A DNA stretch of 64,000 nt, from positions 9,240,416-9,304,415 of the forward strand of contig ML682008.1 of the NCBI GenBank assembly GCA_007922195.1, written 5' to 3'. This document shows, piece after piece, positions 1 through 14,350 of the stretch. Within the stretch, counting starts at the first letter, position 1, and every line of letters starts with the position of its first letter. A program made the position numbers and the translations under genes. Below the pieces are notes generated by a model. That model searched no databases. It saw only the letters and a program-made list of their open reading frames with translations, and was not told the DNA's origin. This DNA comes from Podocnemis expansa (taxonomy: Eukaryota; Chordata; Testudines; Podocnemididae).

Positions 1-2870
1 TTATGAATTTGTTTAGTTTTTTTGAGATCCAGGATGGGTCTCCAGCCTCCTGACTTCTTCTTTCTGAGCAAGTAGAGAGAATAGAATCCCTTTCCCTTGT
101 GATGTTCCAGGACATGGTCTATAGCTCCAACCTGCAGGAGGTGTTGAGCCTCCTGTACGCAAGTTGTGTCCCTGAAGAGGGATGAGGAAAGATAATGTGG
201 GGTACATTTCATAATGAAGGGGATAGTATAACCTGTAGAGATGATCTCTAGTACACACTTGTCTGTTGTTATTCATGTCCATTCCTGTAAGAAGGGGCAC
301 AGTCTGTTTAGGTAGGTATAAGTGTGTTGCTGCTCTGGATGTATGGTGAGCTAGGGCAGGCCCTTGACCAAATTTTCAAAATTGCAGCTTTAGTAGGAGG
401 AAGGCGGCTGTGATGAAGGTTGTTGATTATTCTGTTGTCTGCATTGTTGTGTTCTCTGTCTGCCCCCATGTTGATCCTGGCTTCTAAAGTTGTTAGGATT
501 GGTTCAGAACGGATACTGGTGTTCATGGTGTGAACTGCATGGTTGGTATCATAAAGGTCTCCTTCAGGAGACAGGTGTGTAGATGCTAAAAGGCACACAG
601 GGTTGGGCCCTGGAGTTCTTAGACGTGTGCATAGTATCATTTGTTTTCTTGGAAAAGTGTCTTTTTGTAAAAGAGGAGATCTTTGATCACCCTTTGCAGT
701 TGTTTTGGAAGGTCCACTGAGCAAAGACAGGAGGACCAACACATGACTATACCTGTGGCAACAATACATGCTGCAGTGTCAACTGTGTCAAGTGCACCCT
801 GCAGTGCCATACGTGATATTAACTTACCTTCTCAAATGATAGCTAGAAATTGTTGGTTTTTATCATCCAGCACACATTCAATAAAGTCAGGAAGTTTCAA
901 GTAATTGTCATGGTTGCATTGGCAAGAAAGGCTGAGTAATTAGTGATGTACAGCTGTAATGTGGCAGGAGAGTATACCTTCCTGCCAAACAAGTCCATTT
1001 TCTTGTCCTTATGGGGGGGTGGCGGGGGGTCAATCTATTGTACAATTGCCTTGCCCCTGCAGTTTGCTGCCTCAGCCACCAGTTAGGAGGTGGATGGCTG
1101 AAGAGGTATTATTAGTTTTTTTTGCTGCAATGTAGTACTTTTTGTTGGCTCTTCTGCATGATGGCAGAGTAGTGGCCAGGGTCTGCCATATATTCTCCAC
1201 TGGTTCAAGTACCACGTCATCCATGGGAAGCACTATTTAGGTTGAGGAAGAGGTTTGTAAGATTCTGAGAAGCTTCACGGTGTGACTTAGTGACTTCCTG
1301 CATTGGTATTTCAAGGGCTTCAGCTACCCTCCTAAAAAGTCTTGAAATTGTTTAAAAAGTCATCCGCATATGTAGGCAGAGATGGTACGATGGCTTCATC
1401 ATGGGATGATGATGAATTATGCGCAGGAGAAGGTGAAGCTAGTGGGTCCTTTTCCTTACCAGCCTCTGAGGTTTGCAGTGGTATGGCTTTGGTACTTGAT
1501 CCAGGTAAGTATCTTTGGTCCCTGGAAGTGGATCGCCTGCTATACTGGTCTGACTGAGGTGACCAGTGTTCCCAGCAGCATCAGGATGGAAGAGAAGCCA
1601 CATGAGGACAATGCCATGGGTAGGGTAGCATCTCATGATGGTATCAGAGTCTGTGTCCCAGTCTATGCAGAGTGGTAGCATCCTGGGAAAAGGTGGGATC
1701 ATACCTTTCTTTAGCGAGGGTGAGGGTGACAGGACTTGGAGAAGGGCTTCTGTATCTCAGGGACTGACACAGAGCAGACTGCACAGTGCAGCTGATCAGT
1801 GAGCCCAGGCAGTAGTCCTGCACTCTGTGATGTTTCCATTTTTCCATGCATTTTCTCAGAGCGGACTCAACCATATCCAACTGTGGCATCAACATTGTCT
1901 TTGCCATCAGTGCAGCCTGATTCACATCATCAAGTGCTGGTGTCAAAGGAGGTGTTGTAGACATTGGTGCTGATTTGCATTGTGGCGCCATTAGAGACTG
2001 TTGCGGTGCCAGGGTCAGTGTCAGTGCTGAAGCTGTCGGTGTCAAAGAGGCAGCGGTTTTGGCTGTTTTGGTCACTGATGAGTGGTGCTGACTATGTCTA
2101 CATTTTAAGGAGTCAGAGGAATGTCTTTCTTCATGTCTCTTTTCTTTCAGATTTGAGGAACAGATAGCCCCTTTGGTACTGGAGATCCTTGAAGACCGTG
2201 TTGGAGTTTTCCTCTTCTGAGAGAAGTGTGGAGGAGTCAGATGCCTCTTAAGAGGACATAACTCTTGAGGGTTTTTCATCTGTTGCTCCACATAGCAAGT
2301 GGGATGGAGAGATTTTTCTGTCAAAAACAACTTAAGCCAGAGGTCTCTATCTGTCAGGGCTCGCGAACTTAGGTTTTTGTAGTGTGAACATATCTGTGAG
2401 ACATGTTCTTCCCCGAGGCACTTAATGCAGACTGCGTGGCCATCGGAGGCAGGCATGGCATCTCTACAAGACTCATCTTTTAAAACCTGGACAACCTGCC
2501 ATGGTTCTCAAGGTAAAAAACAGGAAAAAAAAACTTGAATGATTTTTGTTTGGAATAAAGGAATATCATACTCAAAGAAAAAAGGGATAGTAAGTAAAGA
2601 TATTGAAGGTAAGCATCTAGTCAGTAAGCCACTGAAGGAACAAAAAAACGCTGAAGTGAGAAAAATGTTGAAAAACCATAGTGGTAGAGAAGGAACTGAG
2701 GTGGCTGGGGATGCACACCCTTCAAAAGGGCGCCAAAAACAAGCTGCAAGACTGCCACGTCTTGCATGCATCCCCAACAGATACTGCTTGGGGGATCTCC
2801 AATCTGTGACATGAGGATGAGCCAACACCTAGACTGGAGCACCCACCAGGATACTACTCGAAGGAAAAGT
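1..2870 (-). mobile_element. DIRS retrotransposon, 5' part (gag and start of RT), degraded
   Basis: Read on the minus strand, 2456-1644 encodes a broken DIRS gag-like protein whose start MPASDGHAVCIKCLGEEH matches the VPASDGHDSCIKCLGEAH motif of the better copy at 30.4-36.2 kb. Further gag-derived sequence follows to about 300. The first 300 bases correspond to the start of the reverse transcriptase region (LQGHNLRTGG here; LQEPQPRTT in an alternative frame of the better copy). Near 2820-2870 the sequence has the family's terminal pattern (GGAGCACCC...CTACTCGAAG). The rest of the element lies left of the window. Many frameshifts and stops; not functional. Confidence 0.75.
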
Positions 2871-3695
<825 letters not shown>

Positions 3696-3777
3696 CTATG
3701 ACCTTTCTTACTGTGCTCCAACTACTTCTTTTGTTGATTTCACAGTTGAGATGAATGAAAACTAGGAATCTAAAAAT

Positions 3778-3991
3778 CAGTGGTTCCGAACATTCTCTCT
3801 GCTGTGCCACACCTTGGTACCTTTAATTAATTTGAGGCACACCACCATATAGTTTCCAAATGAACTCATGAATATTCATGAGCCAATGAGCCAATTCGGG
3901 GCTCTGAGTAGTTTTCAAAAAATTTTGTGGCACACCTGCTCAGACCTGACAGCACACCTGTGTGCTGTGGCACACAGGTTGGGAAACACTG
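3778..3991. mobile_element. Short non-autonomous hAT-type element
   Basis: The 214-bp unit starts CAGTGGTTCCGAAC and ends GGTTGGGAAACACTG, an imperfect inverted repeat of the CAGTGGTTCCCAACC type found in hAT elements. The interior repeats 'GTGGCACAC' motifs. The flanking octamers CTAAAAAT and AACTAAAT agree at only half their positions, so the target duplication is weak. It carries no coding capacity. Confidence 0.6.
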
Positions 3992-6737
3992 AACTAAATC
4001 AAACATCTGATTCAGTAACAGTTGTGCTCCTTTTCACCATTTAAAGCTTATCTGTTACAATTATAGCAATATAGAACAACCAAATGAAACATCCAGTACA
4101 TAAAGACAAAAATTACACATATGGATTTTAAAAGAAAAGACAAAGACCAAGAAAAACTGTGTTTTACCAAGTAAGGCTTTATAATAGATATTTGACAAAG
4201 TCAAGCTGAACGGAATATATTTTCACATTCATTTTTTTTTAAATCAAACATAAATGTAAAGTTTATATCTAAATAGGAGTTTATTCTCAGAAATTTTTAA
4301 GAGGTACTCGTTCAAACTAAAATTTCATACTCCTTTCACACCCATTTAAGAAGCATGAATTAATCACATTCAGGGTTAAAATGAAAGCTGCTATCCAAAA
4401 GTTCAACTTTTTCGCATAAATTCACTTTGTTTCATCAGCAATTTTAAAATTAATGCTAATTAGGAGATTTTTTCAGATGAGTAATCCAGGTTAGTGCAGT
4501 CTCCCAGATCTTCCAAAACAAGAGGCAAGGTCTATCCATCAACTGCAATAATAAAGCATGTCATCTCTCCTTCTGAAGCAATAAAGTCATAGAAGTATAT
4601 ACAACCCATTTCAAATGACACCCTAAGTGGAGGCAGGATTGTAGACAGAAAGAAATAGGAATTGCTACAAATGACACTTATCTTCCTTGTCAACATGTAC
4701 TTCTGTTCCAGTCCTACATGCAGTTTTGAGTAAGCAGCAGACACAGTAACCAGCAGAAACTCAGAAGGGCTTACCTACAGTGCAGTTTGGATGACTGCAC
4801 TTACAAATCACAACTTAGTATCTATGGTGGCTTCCAACTGATAGTGATGGTGAATGTGTGAAGGAAAGAGCAGATGGCCAGCTTCTTAACTGATTAAGCA
4901 GGTAGCTTATACCTGCAAGCCTTTGAGGTTGTCACACTAGGCATAATTTACAGGCATGGATGTTGCTGTTACTTTGAAATGTTTACCAAAATGAGCAGTG
5001 GAGATGTTGCAGGCTACCTTGTAGCTATATGAAGTGGGTAAACAGCTGAATCTTAAATTCTGGATTATTTGGATATGTCCAGACCACGGAGCATTCTTGT
5101 GGGAGTAGAGGACTATGAACAAAACGTAGGCAAAACCTTGAGTTTTTCTCTAAATATGCCCCCTATTGAGATGTGTAGCCATGGTGCAACTGGACCACTG
5201 CTATATCTCCCAATATTTGGAATATACAAAGGCTCATTTCAAAGGACTTCCATTATTGGCAAGTATCTTTCATTTAAACAATTTAAACATATAAAAAATT
5301 TGGGTGGGGCATGTTAAGGTAACAAAACACCCCCGATTTAGAAAAAGTGAAGTTAGAAAGAAGAAACAATAATAAAACTGAGCTTCTCCTTCAGTTTTTG
5401 TTGGCAAGATGCAAAGGGCATTGAAGAATGCAGGAATAAGTGTCATTGCCCTTCTTTTCTCCGACAAAAATAAAATCTCTCATCCTGAACTAAACAGTGA
5501 AATTGAGCTGTTTCTGATTCTACAACAGGCACTTAATCTTCTCCAGAAGCCATTTCTCTAAGTCAAAGAGTTATTCAATTTCCAAGTCATCAGAAACATG
5601 CTTCGGAATGATGAACGCAATGAAGGCTTAAGTTAGGAGCTCTCTTTGAGAAGCACATTCCATTACCAAGAGATGGCTGCACTCACCAGAAACAGAGATC
5701 ATGAGGTTACTTTAGAATGACTAAGATATGTGTCTCATCTCACTTGTTAAAAACATAGGGGAATGACACAATGACTGGAAGCAAAACCCTATTTCTAGCT
5801 CCAATTTGGAAAAAAAAACACATTTATCTCAAGGACTCTGAGGCTGAAGTTCCTGGATAAGTGTTTAGTGAACTTTGTCACCTTGCTAGAGAAACCTCAA
5901 CAAATCAGATGGTTGTCCTAGTCTTTGGAAAATTTCCTGAAATATCTGAGATGGAAAATTCCATTTCTCTGTAACAAGGGAACTTCCATTGAGTCATTCA
6001 ATCTCCTACAGCATTCTCCTTGCCCAGAAGCAGACAAAATGGAGCCCTGCTCATGCTTACAGATCATTTAATGGCAAATAAAGTTTGCAAGTTTCCCTTC
6101 CACTTAAATCGACCACTGTAGCCCAGTTGCTGCACTGGACTTTAATGTGACAATAAGCTAACAGCAATTCTTAGGCAAGATAAGCAAAGTGAATTGTTTA
6201 TAAATACCAGTCTACCAATGCTCATATCTCAAGGTAAGTGGGGGCCTGGTCACTTGGCCTGTGAAAGTGTGCGCAAATGGACATTCCAACCTGAAAGACT
6301 CACATACATGGGGTTGTTTAGGTAGGCCTGAAGGAGAGGCAGGAGCTAAAATCCAAAAAAAGCTACACATAAAGAATGATAAAGTAAGCAGGGATTCCTG
6401 AAAGGAGTACGGGGAGATGTACAATTCATCCAGCTGGAAAGCAGTATTTCTAAGGAAAAGATTTTGCAGTGGAAACAGTTTAAACTGATCCCTCAGCACC
6501 AGACCCCATATGGCTGCAACAAGCCCACAGAGTTACAAAACATTCCTAACTGGGATGGAGTTCAAGAAAAAAGTGACATAAAATAAGTAGATAGAATTTA
6601 GTGTCCATCCTATGAAAAACTACTAGAGATTATCTGCATGCCTAAACAAACTAGCTCTTGGAAGAGACACAAGTGGGACTTAGAACACATCAGCTATACA
6701 TTCGTACCTTAATACAATTCTAACTCATTCATACATT
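3992..6737. other. Intron sequence, no element recognised
   Basis: Unique-looking AT-rich intron of PHTF2. Short open frames exist on both strands but none resembles a known protein and none is flanked by convincing splice sites in context. Confidence 0.55.
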
Positions 6738-6935
6738 CAGATCAATGGTCCATGTAGCTCAGTATCCTATCTAGTCACCAATGCCAGGTTTTTCAGAGGG
6801 AATGAATAGAACAGGTAATCATCAAGTGATCTATCTCCTTTATCAGTCTGATTAACTTCTATGACCCACAATATTTTTATTTCTGGCTAAGTCCCTGGAC
6901 TGGAGGAGGACAGAGGCTGAAAGTATCTAGAGTAA
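6738..6935 (-). mobile_element. CR1 LINE 3' fragment
   Basis: On the plus strand it reads GGTCCATGTAGCTCAGTATC, then AATGCCAGG, AGAGGGAATGAATAGAACAG and GTAATCATCAAGTGATC. This is a reptile CR1 3'-region pattern I recall. In that repeat the coding part is on the opposite strand, so the element is read on the minus strand. Truncated. Confidence 0.65.
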
Positions 6936-8224
6936 GAAGTAATCCAAGTGAAGGTACACATGGTACTCCTCCTGGTGTAAACTGACTATGAGGACAAAGA
7001 TTGCCCTGTGTGTATCAAGGCAGCAGCTGAATAAAAAAAAGAATAGTACAGAATTAGAAATGAAGAATAACCAGAGTAAAACACAGGTAATAGTAATGGG
7101 CTGAATGAAGATACAAAAATCTATTTTTGAGACTGACCAGATGATTAAAATCATTCTGCAATATAGCACAATGATAAACCCACAAGTTTCTATGCCAAGT
7201 CTCTTCTGAAAGATCTGCTGGTTGAGAAAATTGAGATCTAGGATCAGACTGAAGCCTTCAGATGCTTTTAAACTAGAATTTATCAACAGTAGAATCATCA
7301 GCCCTCTGTGTATTCGGGAAATGGGGGGGGGGGGAATAAAGAGGGAGAGAGAGGAGGGACTAAAGAAGTGGCCAGCTAGTGAAGAAAATCTTTTGATTTC
7401 TGCTCCAAAATAAGGCGATGTCACTGGAGCTACATCTCAGGGCACAGCCAGAAACCTCAGTAGTCTCAGGTCTCTGTAACCAACGTTGACTACACTGTAA
7501 TAAAATTTCTCAACAAGAAATTAAGATAGCCCCCAACAGGTAAAGCCGATAAAAGGGATTAAGCAATATTGCCGTGGAAGCTAAGAGGAACAGGCAAAGC
7601 TTAAAAAAAGGGGATGGGGGAGGAGAACCTGTTGAATGAGGCACTACACCCACAAGAGCGATGTCTGAAGCTAAAAACCTGTCAGGACTCAAAATGTTCT
7701 TAGGTTGTTCTGTTCAAATGTTCATCTCTCAGAAGAGTTTTCATTCCCTGGGAGATACGTAGACATGTGTAGTCCTAGCTCTTACCTGAGTATGGCAATT
7801 CCTCAACCAAATATGCCAGCAACTCAATGTAGATAGCCCCATGGATCTAGCAGCTATTCTATTGCCATTAAAGGATTCCTGAAAAAGACAGAGCACCTTA
7901 AGCAGAACTGTACAGCGTGCGCTCAGGCCTTCATAAAACTTTATTCAAGAGAGGAGAGAATATGGCTAGTGGTAAGGCAGGGAAACCTGAAAAGGAAACC
8001 TCTAAATTGAATCTTACCATCCAATAGCTCTAGGTGTTTACAGGAACCAATGCAGTAGAGTAAACTGGAGAGAACAGTAGGTCTCAAGAACACTTGGTCC
8101 CTGTTTATTTTCCTGAATAGTGTCTTACAGGGCACCATGGGAAAAAAGTTACCTCTGGGACTCATAGCTGTAACAAGAGATGGGGCCGTGACACAAAGAG
8201 AAGGCTGCTGAACTTGTGCTGTAG
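6936..8224. other. Intron sequence with G-run, no gene
   Basis: AT-rich intron. It has a pure G run at about 7324-7335 followed by a GA-rich tract. The minus-strand open frame at 6927-7424 is not similar to anything I know and looks like chance. Confidence 0.5.
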
Positions 8225-8862
8225 CCAAGGTTATTCAAATGGTTGTCTCTGTGGGAGCTCCACTTTAGGTGTCTGATCCTGGAGATTTGTGGTAGCAGTG
8301 GCCTGTTACATCACACTTGCGCTGACAGCATCTCATGCTGTTTTTGGCAGTTAGACAGCAGTGCACAACAGACTGTTCCTCCTCTACCATTCAGCACTAA
8401 GCACTCTAAAGTAGAGGTGAGAACTGTGGGTAGTGGAGCACCCAAAGGGACAATCATCTTGAAGAACTTGAACTATTGCACAAGGTGGGTAACTACTTCT
8501 TCAAGGAGCATCCTTGTGGGTGCTCCACTTTAGGTGATTAATGAGCAGTGTCCATCTGTGAATGGTGGGAGCTTTGGAGCCATGTTATATGTTGATAGGA
8601 CTTTGAGTCCTAATAAAGCACTGGAGACTGATTGCTTTTCTAATTAATAGCGGTTGGAGAAAGTAATGTAGTGACATCCAGATAGCTACTGTATAGATGT
8701 TTGTGATGGGTACATTATTAAGGAAAGCTATCAATGTTGAGTGTGCTCTTATGGAGTGTGTACTTATACCCTTCAGGGCATGTTGCAATGCTATCTAGTA
8801 ATAAAAATAGACAAGTCAAATATCATTTAGAAAGTCTGTTTAGAAAGAGTTTGGATTTTAGA

Positions 8863-9054
8863 TCATTCTACGATGGAGATTAACAATCTAGGTGACTTTC
8901 TGAAAGCTTTTATCCTTTCTAGGTAGGATGCTAAAGCTCTCTGAACATCAAAAGTATGGAAAGTCATTTCTTTCATGTCACTGTGAGGTTTTAATAGGAA
9001 TACGGGTAAGTGAATAGACTTGTTCAGGAAGAATCGGGAAATTACTTTAGCCAA
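8863..9054 (-). pseudogene. DIRS tyrosine recombinase fragment
   Basis: A 63-codon open piece, containing INKSIHLPVFLL-like and ALASYLERIKAF stretches, aligns with the recombinase of the 30.4-36.2 kb element (GIHLPVFYPNSHT and ALAFYIERTKPF). It covers the region between the first catalytic Arg and the HxxR motif of the YR family; neither catalytic motif lies within the open piece. Stops and frame changes surround it, so it is a relic of the DIRS copy at 8225-14350. Confidence 0.7.
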
Positions 9055-12000
9055 GAATTTTGGATGTGGTCACAATGTGACTTTATCCTTAAAGGAAATT
9101 GAGGGCCAGCCATTATTGCATTTAGTTCACCCACCCATCTTGCCAATGTGATGGCAATAAGAAATGCGACTTCCATTGAAACAGAGAACAGGTTGCTAAT
9201 GGTTCGAAGGGTCCCATCGGCTGGCAGAAACCTAAGTTTAGGTTCCAGACAGAGGCTAGAGTTCTGATTTCAGGGTAAGTATTCTTTAGACCTTAAAGGA
9301 ATCTGGTGGTTACAAGGTGGGCAAATACTGACTTGGCATGTATTTTGTTATGGAAAGAAATGATACTGCCAAATTTACTTTAATAGATTTGATGGTAAGG
9401 TCTCTCTTCTTTAGCTCCAGAATCTAGTCTAATATTTGTGACTAGTTAGAGGAAGCTGGGTGAAAGGATTTAGTGTTGTACCATGTGCAAAATCTACTCC
9501 ATAACTGCATGTCTTCCTAGTAGTTAACATGCTGCTATTAAGATATTTTACGCCGTCCAAATGGTGTAGTTCCGCTCTATTGAGCCATGAAGCAGTTGTG
9601 TCCTGAGGTGTAAAACTGTCAAGTTTGGATGAAGAGTGTGTCCCGAATTCTGAGACAGGAGCTATGGTACCTGTGGAAGAAGGCAAGGAGGGCACAGTGT
9701 CATCTGTATGAGACAGAGATACCACATTTGCCTCGGCCATATATATGGGCTCTACAAAAGTGACCTTGGCTTTGTGTTTCTTGATTTTGTGAACAACTCC
9801 ATTTCACAACAGTACAAGTGGAAATGCATACATAACAGGTGCATCCCATTTCACGAGGAGAGCCCCTCCCAGTGATTGTGAGCCAATAACTGTTCTGAAA
9901 CAGAAGCATAGAGATTTGGTGTTGAGGTTTATTGAAGGGAAACCTCATTTGCAGAATGTCCTGTTGAAGACTCCTGGGTGCATTGCCCACTTGTGAGTCT
10001 GAAGGAAGTGTCTCTTTAGTGTATCTGCAACAGTATTTAGATGCTCTGGGAGATATGCTGCTTTCATTTTTACTTTGTTGTTGCTGCAGCAGGTCCACAG
10101 ATGAACTCCCTCTGTACAGGGGGAATGTGATCATGCATTCTCTGGAAATTGATGTAAAACATGTAAGTCATATTGTCTATTTGGATCCTGACCGACTTCA
10201 TGATGATCTGTGGGAGGAAGTATTTGTCACTGTTACGCACCACTCAGCTCTAGAAGGTTTACGTGTAGATTGTTTTCTGATTGGAGCCATAGATCTTGGA
10301 TATTATTGTTAGGTAGATGTGCTTCCAATCCAAAGCATCTGTTGTGATTGTTAGTGATGGGGTCTCTCCATAAAAATGGGATTCCAACATATTTTGGTGA
10401 AGTGTCTACCATTTTAATGTCCCTTATTTTAAGTGAAATTGTGAGACACCGGTTGAGACTGTGCCCGTGTGGGGGTGTAGACTGATCAAAGCCAGGCCTG
10501 TAGACTTATCATTTGGAGTCTGGCACTTTCAACCACATAAGTTGTTGCTGCCATGTGACCTAATAATTATAGGCACATTCTGGCCATTACTTGTGGACTG
10601 TCCATGATTGTTGATATAAGGTACTCAGATTTACAAACCTTTGGTAAGGCAGTATACCTTTGCCCTGAACTGCATCGAGGTACACTCCGATGAATTCCAT
10701 TTGTTGAACCATAATCAGCATAGATTTGTGTGTGTAGATTTGTAGTCCTGATGTGTGAAAAAAGATATATTGCCTTCTGGGTGGCCTGTGTTGATCACTC
10801 CAGTGTGATGTCCTTCATGAGAGGCAAGGAAATAATATAATTTCTTGCTTTTGCAAATGTGCTGTGACTACTGAGAAGACTCCAAGGCAGTTGATCATTC
10901 AAACGGAAGTACTCTGTACTGAAAGTGTTGGTCTCCCAGAGTAAATCCTGGAAATTTTATTTGTGATGCATGTATGGCAATGTGAAAGTATGGGTCCTGT
11001 AGGTTGAGAGTAGAGTGTCAATCCTGCTTTTCTATTGTTGCCCAGTGGTGATTATTTTGAAGTGTCAGGCTTTGATAAATTTGTTGAGCCCTCTTAGGTC
11101 TAGAACAGGTTGCCATCCACCTGTTCTTTGTTTCAGGAAACAGTGGGGAAAAAAGTCTCTCCCTCTGAACAGCATTGGTATTTTTTCTTATAGCATCAGG
11201 GTGCATGAGATGTTGTACCTCTTGGTGTTAACAGGTTCTCATGATAGGATTTCCTAAAGAAGAACAGGGAAGAAAATAGGATGGGATAGATGTGAATGGG
11301 ATGAAGTAGCCCCTTTCTATAACTTCCAGAACCCCTCTATTCAATGTTGTATTTTTCCAGTTGTTCAGGAATGACAAGTCGGTCTCCAAATGTAGTGGAA
11401 ACTAAGTTTTTCTGACATTAACACTGAGGGTAGGTAGGGAGTGTCTCGCGCTCTTAACCAAGCCTTCAAAACTGTGGTTTGAATGTGGGTTTCTGGCTGG
11501 CTGAAGCTTGATCCAATGTTGGTTGTCTGCTGTTTTGGCATTATGTCTTTGGTAAATTGCCTAGGAGATTGTTCATAAGGTGGTCTGAACTTTTAAAAAA
11601 TGCCATGTTTCTTTTTATTCACAGGAGTATAGATACCAAGAGATTTTAGTATCGCATGGGAGTCTTTGAGGAAGTGAAGTAATTCATGTCTTTTCTGCAA
11701 ACACTTTCATTCCTTCAAATGGCAGATATTCAACTATGTACCGTATCTCTTTTGGAAATCCCAAGAGGAGTACTCGTAATACACAATGTATGACTATTGC
11801 TGTGGCCATGGACCAGGCTACAGAGTTCGCTAAATAAAGAGGGAGGCTGTGAAGCAGTACTGGAGATGAGGGGGCCCTCATTTTGGTTGGCTTTGAATTG
11901 GTCACTTTTCTCTTCAGGTAGATTTTCAATAAAATCTGACATTTTTTAGAAGACGGGGGGGGGCGCCCTCATAACTGGCAATACAGAATTGGAGCATGGT

Positions 12001-13706
12001 GGAAGAGTATGCCCTATGGCCAAAAAGACCAAGTTTTTTCCAGTCACTGTTGTAAGATATAGCTCTGATGCAATGTTGTTTTCCCTTTTGATTGACTGAC
12101 TGTACTATGGGGGAGTTAAGTACAGGGTGAATAAATAGATATTCATTGATTTTGGAAGGGACATAACACTTTTTATCAGATTGCTTACATGATAGTGGTG
12201 CCGTAACTCGTGTTTGCCATATTGTTTTTGAAGTATTTGTATTTCATCATTAATAGGTAAAGCAATCTTGGCTGATGTGGTGGTCTGTATAACGTTGCAG
12301 TATGTGACAAGATGCAGGTACTTCCTCCAAGGAGACTCCCTGCACCTCAGACTCTTTTTAAAAGGTCCAGGAACTGTTTGAAATCATCCTCAGTATTAGG
12401 TAGTATAGGTATTATAGTTTCATCTGGGAACTATGAGAATAGCTCTGAAGGAGGATCTTCCTGGTCTGATGGACTCTCTGGGGCTTCTGCTGGCTCTGTG
12501 CAAAGTTCAGATGGATCTGAAGCTGTGGCTGTTGCAGGGAACTGTGGTATCTTTGATGATGGTGGTGTAGTTGGGGCTAGCTATAGTCTATATACATCCT
12601 AAGAATCCTAGTATTGCCCTTGAGGTGGGAAGGACACAAGTGGTGGCACCCATGGCTGCCCATACCAACCATACATTATGATGCTAGGGTCATATCACTT
12701 TAGGTGATTGTTGCAGGAGGCTGAATGGCATGGTGAGTGAGTCTGGTCTTCCTCCTCCTCTTTGTCCTCACTTGATAACAGTCAAGCATCTGTGAGGTTG
12801 TCTAACAGATGACTATACACTGAGACAGTTGTTGTGGCATCAGTACTGAACAATGGAGATTCTCACGTTTACAAGGCAACCAGGTCTCTATGTTGTACAA
12901 ACTCTTGTGGCACTGGGAGTGTCAGTTCCAGTGTACATACATCAAGTACAGTAATAGTTGGCAACAGTACTGGAAGTCTGGGAGGTGCCAGTGGGGTCAG
13001 CATCAAGTGGTATGCTGGTGTCGTCTTTGGTGTGAATGAGCTTTCAACTCCTTGTCAGAGCTTGCCTTCCTAGTATCAGTAGCTCTGTGGAAGGCCATAG
13101 TACACTGCAGTACCATGGTCTCAGGATCAGATGTGGTCAGTGTAATGGTACTGATGAGGATTTTCAGTTGAAGGATGGCTTTTCTTCACCTGCTCCTTTA
13201 CAGAAGAACTGGCTGGGCGCTTTTCAGTCTTTTTAGTCAGTGCTTTCACGGTTTCCTGTGTGTCAGAATCTGTCTGCAGTGATCACTGATCCAGAGAGGA
13301 CTGTGGAGCTGGCTCTAATGACAGTTGTGGGGATTTCACCACTAGTAGTACTTTGAGTTGGAGACCCCTACCCTTTTGTTCTTCCTTTTAGCGGCTGGCA
13401 GTGTGGGCACTTTTGAGGGTTTTGTGACTCCACCAGACACTACACCCCCATGAGTGGCTGTTGGAGAGTGGAATTGAGAACCTGCACAGAACAGAGCCTG
13501 CATATCATGCAGCTTTTGAATCCTGGTAAGCCAAGCATTCCAGGAACGTACTGCAGAAACTTTTTGTCTTTATGCAGGACAAGAATCAAAGAGCTTAGGA
13601 AGAAAGGTAGGTTGTTTATTTTAAATATTAAACCTGGAAAGGATACAGTAGTAACTCTGAAGAAATGTAACTGAACTCTTTAATAATAAACTTGGACTAT
13701 CTATTT

Positions 13707-14119
13707 CAGGTGGGGACAAACTGCAGCTCAGGAGCCACATGCAGCTCTTCCCAGAAGAAAGTCAGCAAATCAATTCACAAAAGCAGCCTAGGAGTTTAGG
13801 AGGGCGTCGGGATGATAGGGAGAAGCACAGCATGTTCGGGATTTTAAAATAACTCTCCACTAGCCTGTAGTTTTCTACAATGAGCAGCAGCTAAGTTTTT
13901 ACTGTATAGGCCTAATTTTCACGGTAACCTTAAGTAATTATTAGAATCTGACATTAGTAGAATCAATATTTGCCCTCTCTATGATAAAATTAAAATGTGC
14001 ACTGAATTTTAAATTTTGGAGTAGATAAAAGTATATGGCTATATGCCTCAGGGCGGTTCTCAAAAGGTTTAACAATCAACTTGCGTGGCTCTTGGGTTCC
14101 ATAAGTTTGGCCGGCCCTG
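13707..14119. mobile_element. Non-autonomous hAT element with perfect 8-bp target duplication
   Basis: The 413-bp unit begins CAGGTGGGGACAAACTGCAG and ends GTTTGGCCGGCCCTG. It is flanked on both sides by the identical octamer ATCTATTT (13699-13706 and 14120-14127), the hallmark of hAT insertion. Near the ends are GGAGCCACATGCAGCTCTTC and GGCTCTTGGGTTCC, typical of a reptile hAT family I recall. It lies inside the gag end of the DIRS copy at 8225-14350 and is therefore younger. No transposase. Confidence 0.88.
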
Positions 14120-14350
14120 ATCTATTTTAACAGGAGAAAAGTACTGCTGCAGAATCTGACTCAAGCCAAAAGGCATTAGAGACAGAACTGAGGGACAGGT
14201 GGTTATGTACCACTGCCTAACCACTGAAAATAGTGCAAGATGCTGACAGCACATGTGCAGCCCAACAGGGTAGTTACCACAAATCTCAGAGATCAAGTGG
14301 AGGGCACTCAGTCACCTGAAGTGGAGCACCCAGACACTCCTCAAAAGGTT

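Larger units (their letters stand above)
8225..14350 (-). mobile_element. Degraded full-length DIRS retrotransposon
   Basis: The two ends are inverted copies: 8240-8390 (GCTCCACTTTAGGTG...GATTTGTGGTA) and the reverse of about 14190-14345 (GCTCCACTTCAGGTG...GATTTGTGGTA). An internal complementary region lies at about 8420-8540, with GGGTAGTGGAGCACCC and GTGGGTGCTCCACTTTAGG facing each other. Between them, on the minus strand, are pieces in the DIRS order: recombinase (8863-9054, HLPVFLLKPHSD and FDVQRALASYLERIKAF), RT/RNase H remnants (about 9430-11210) and gag (about 11680-13670). Reading frames are heavily broken. A hAT element at 13707-14119 inserted later. It lies in the 18.7-kb PHTF2 intron, sense to the gene. 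Confidence 0.8.
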
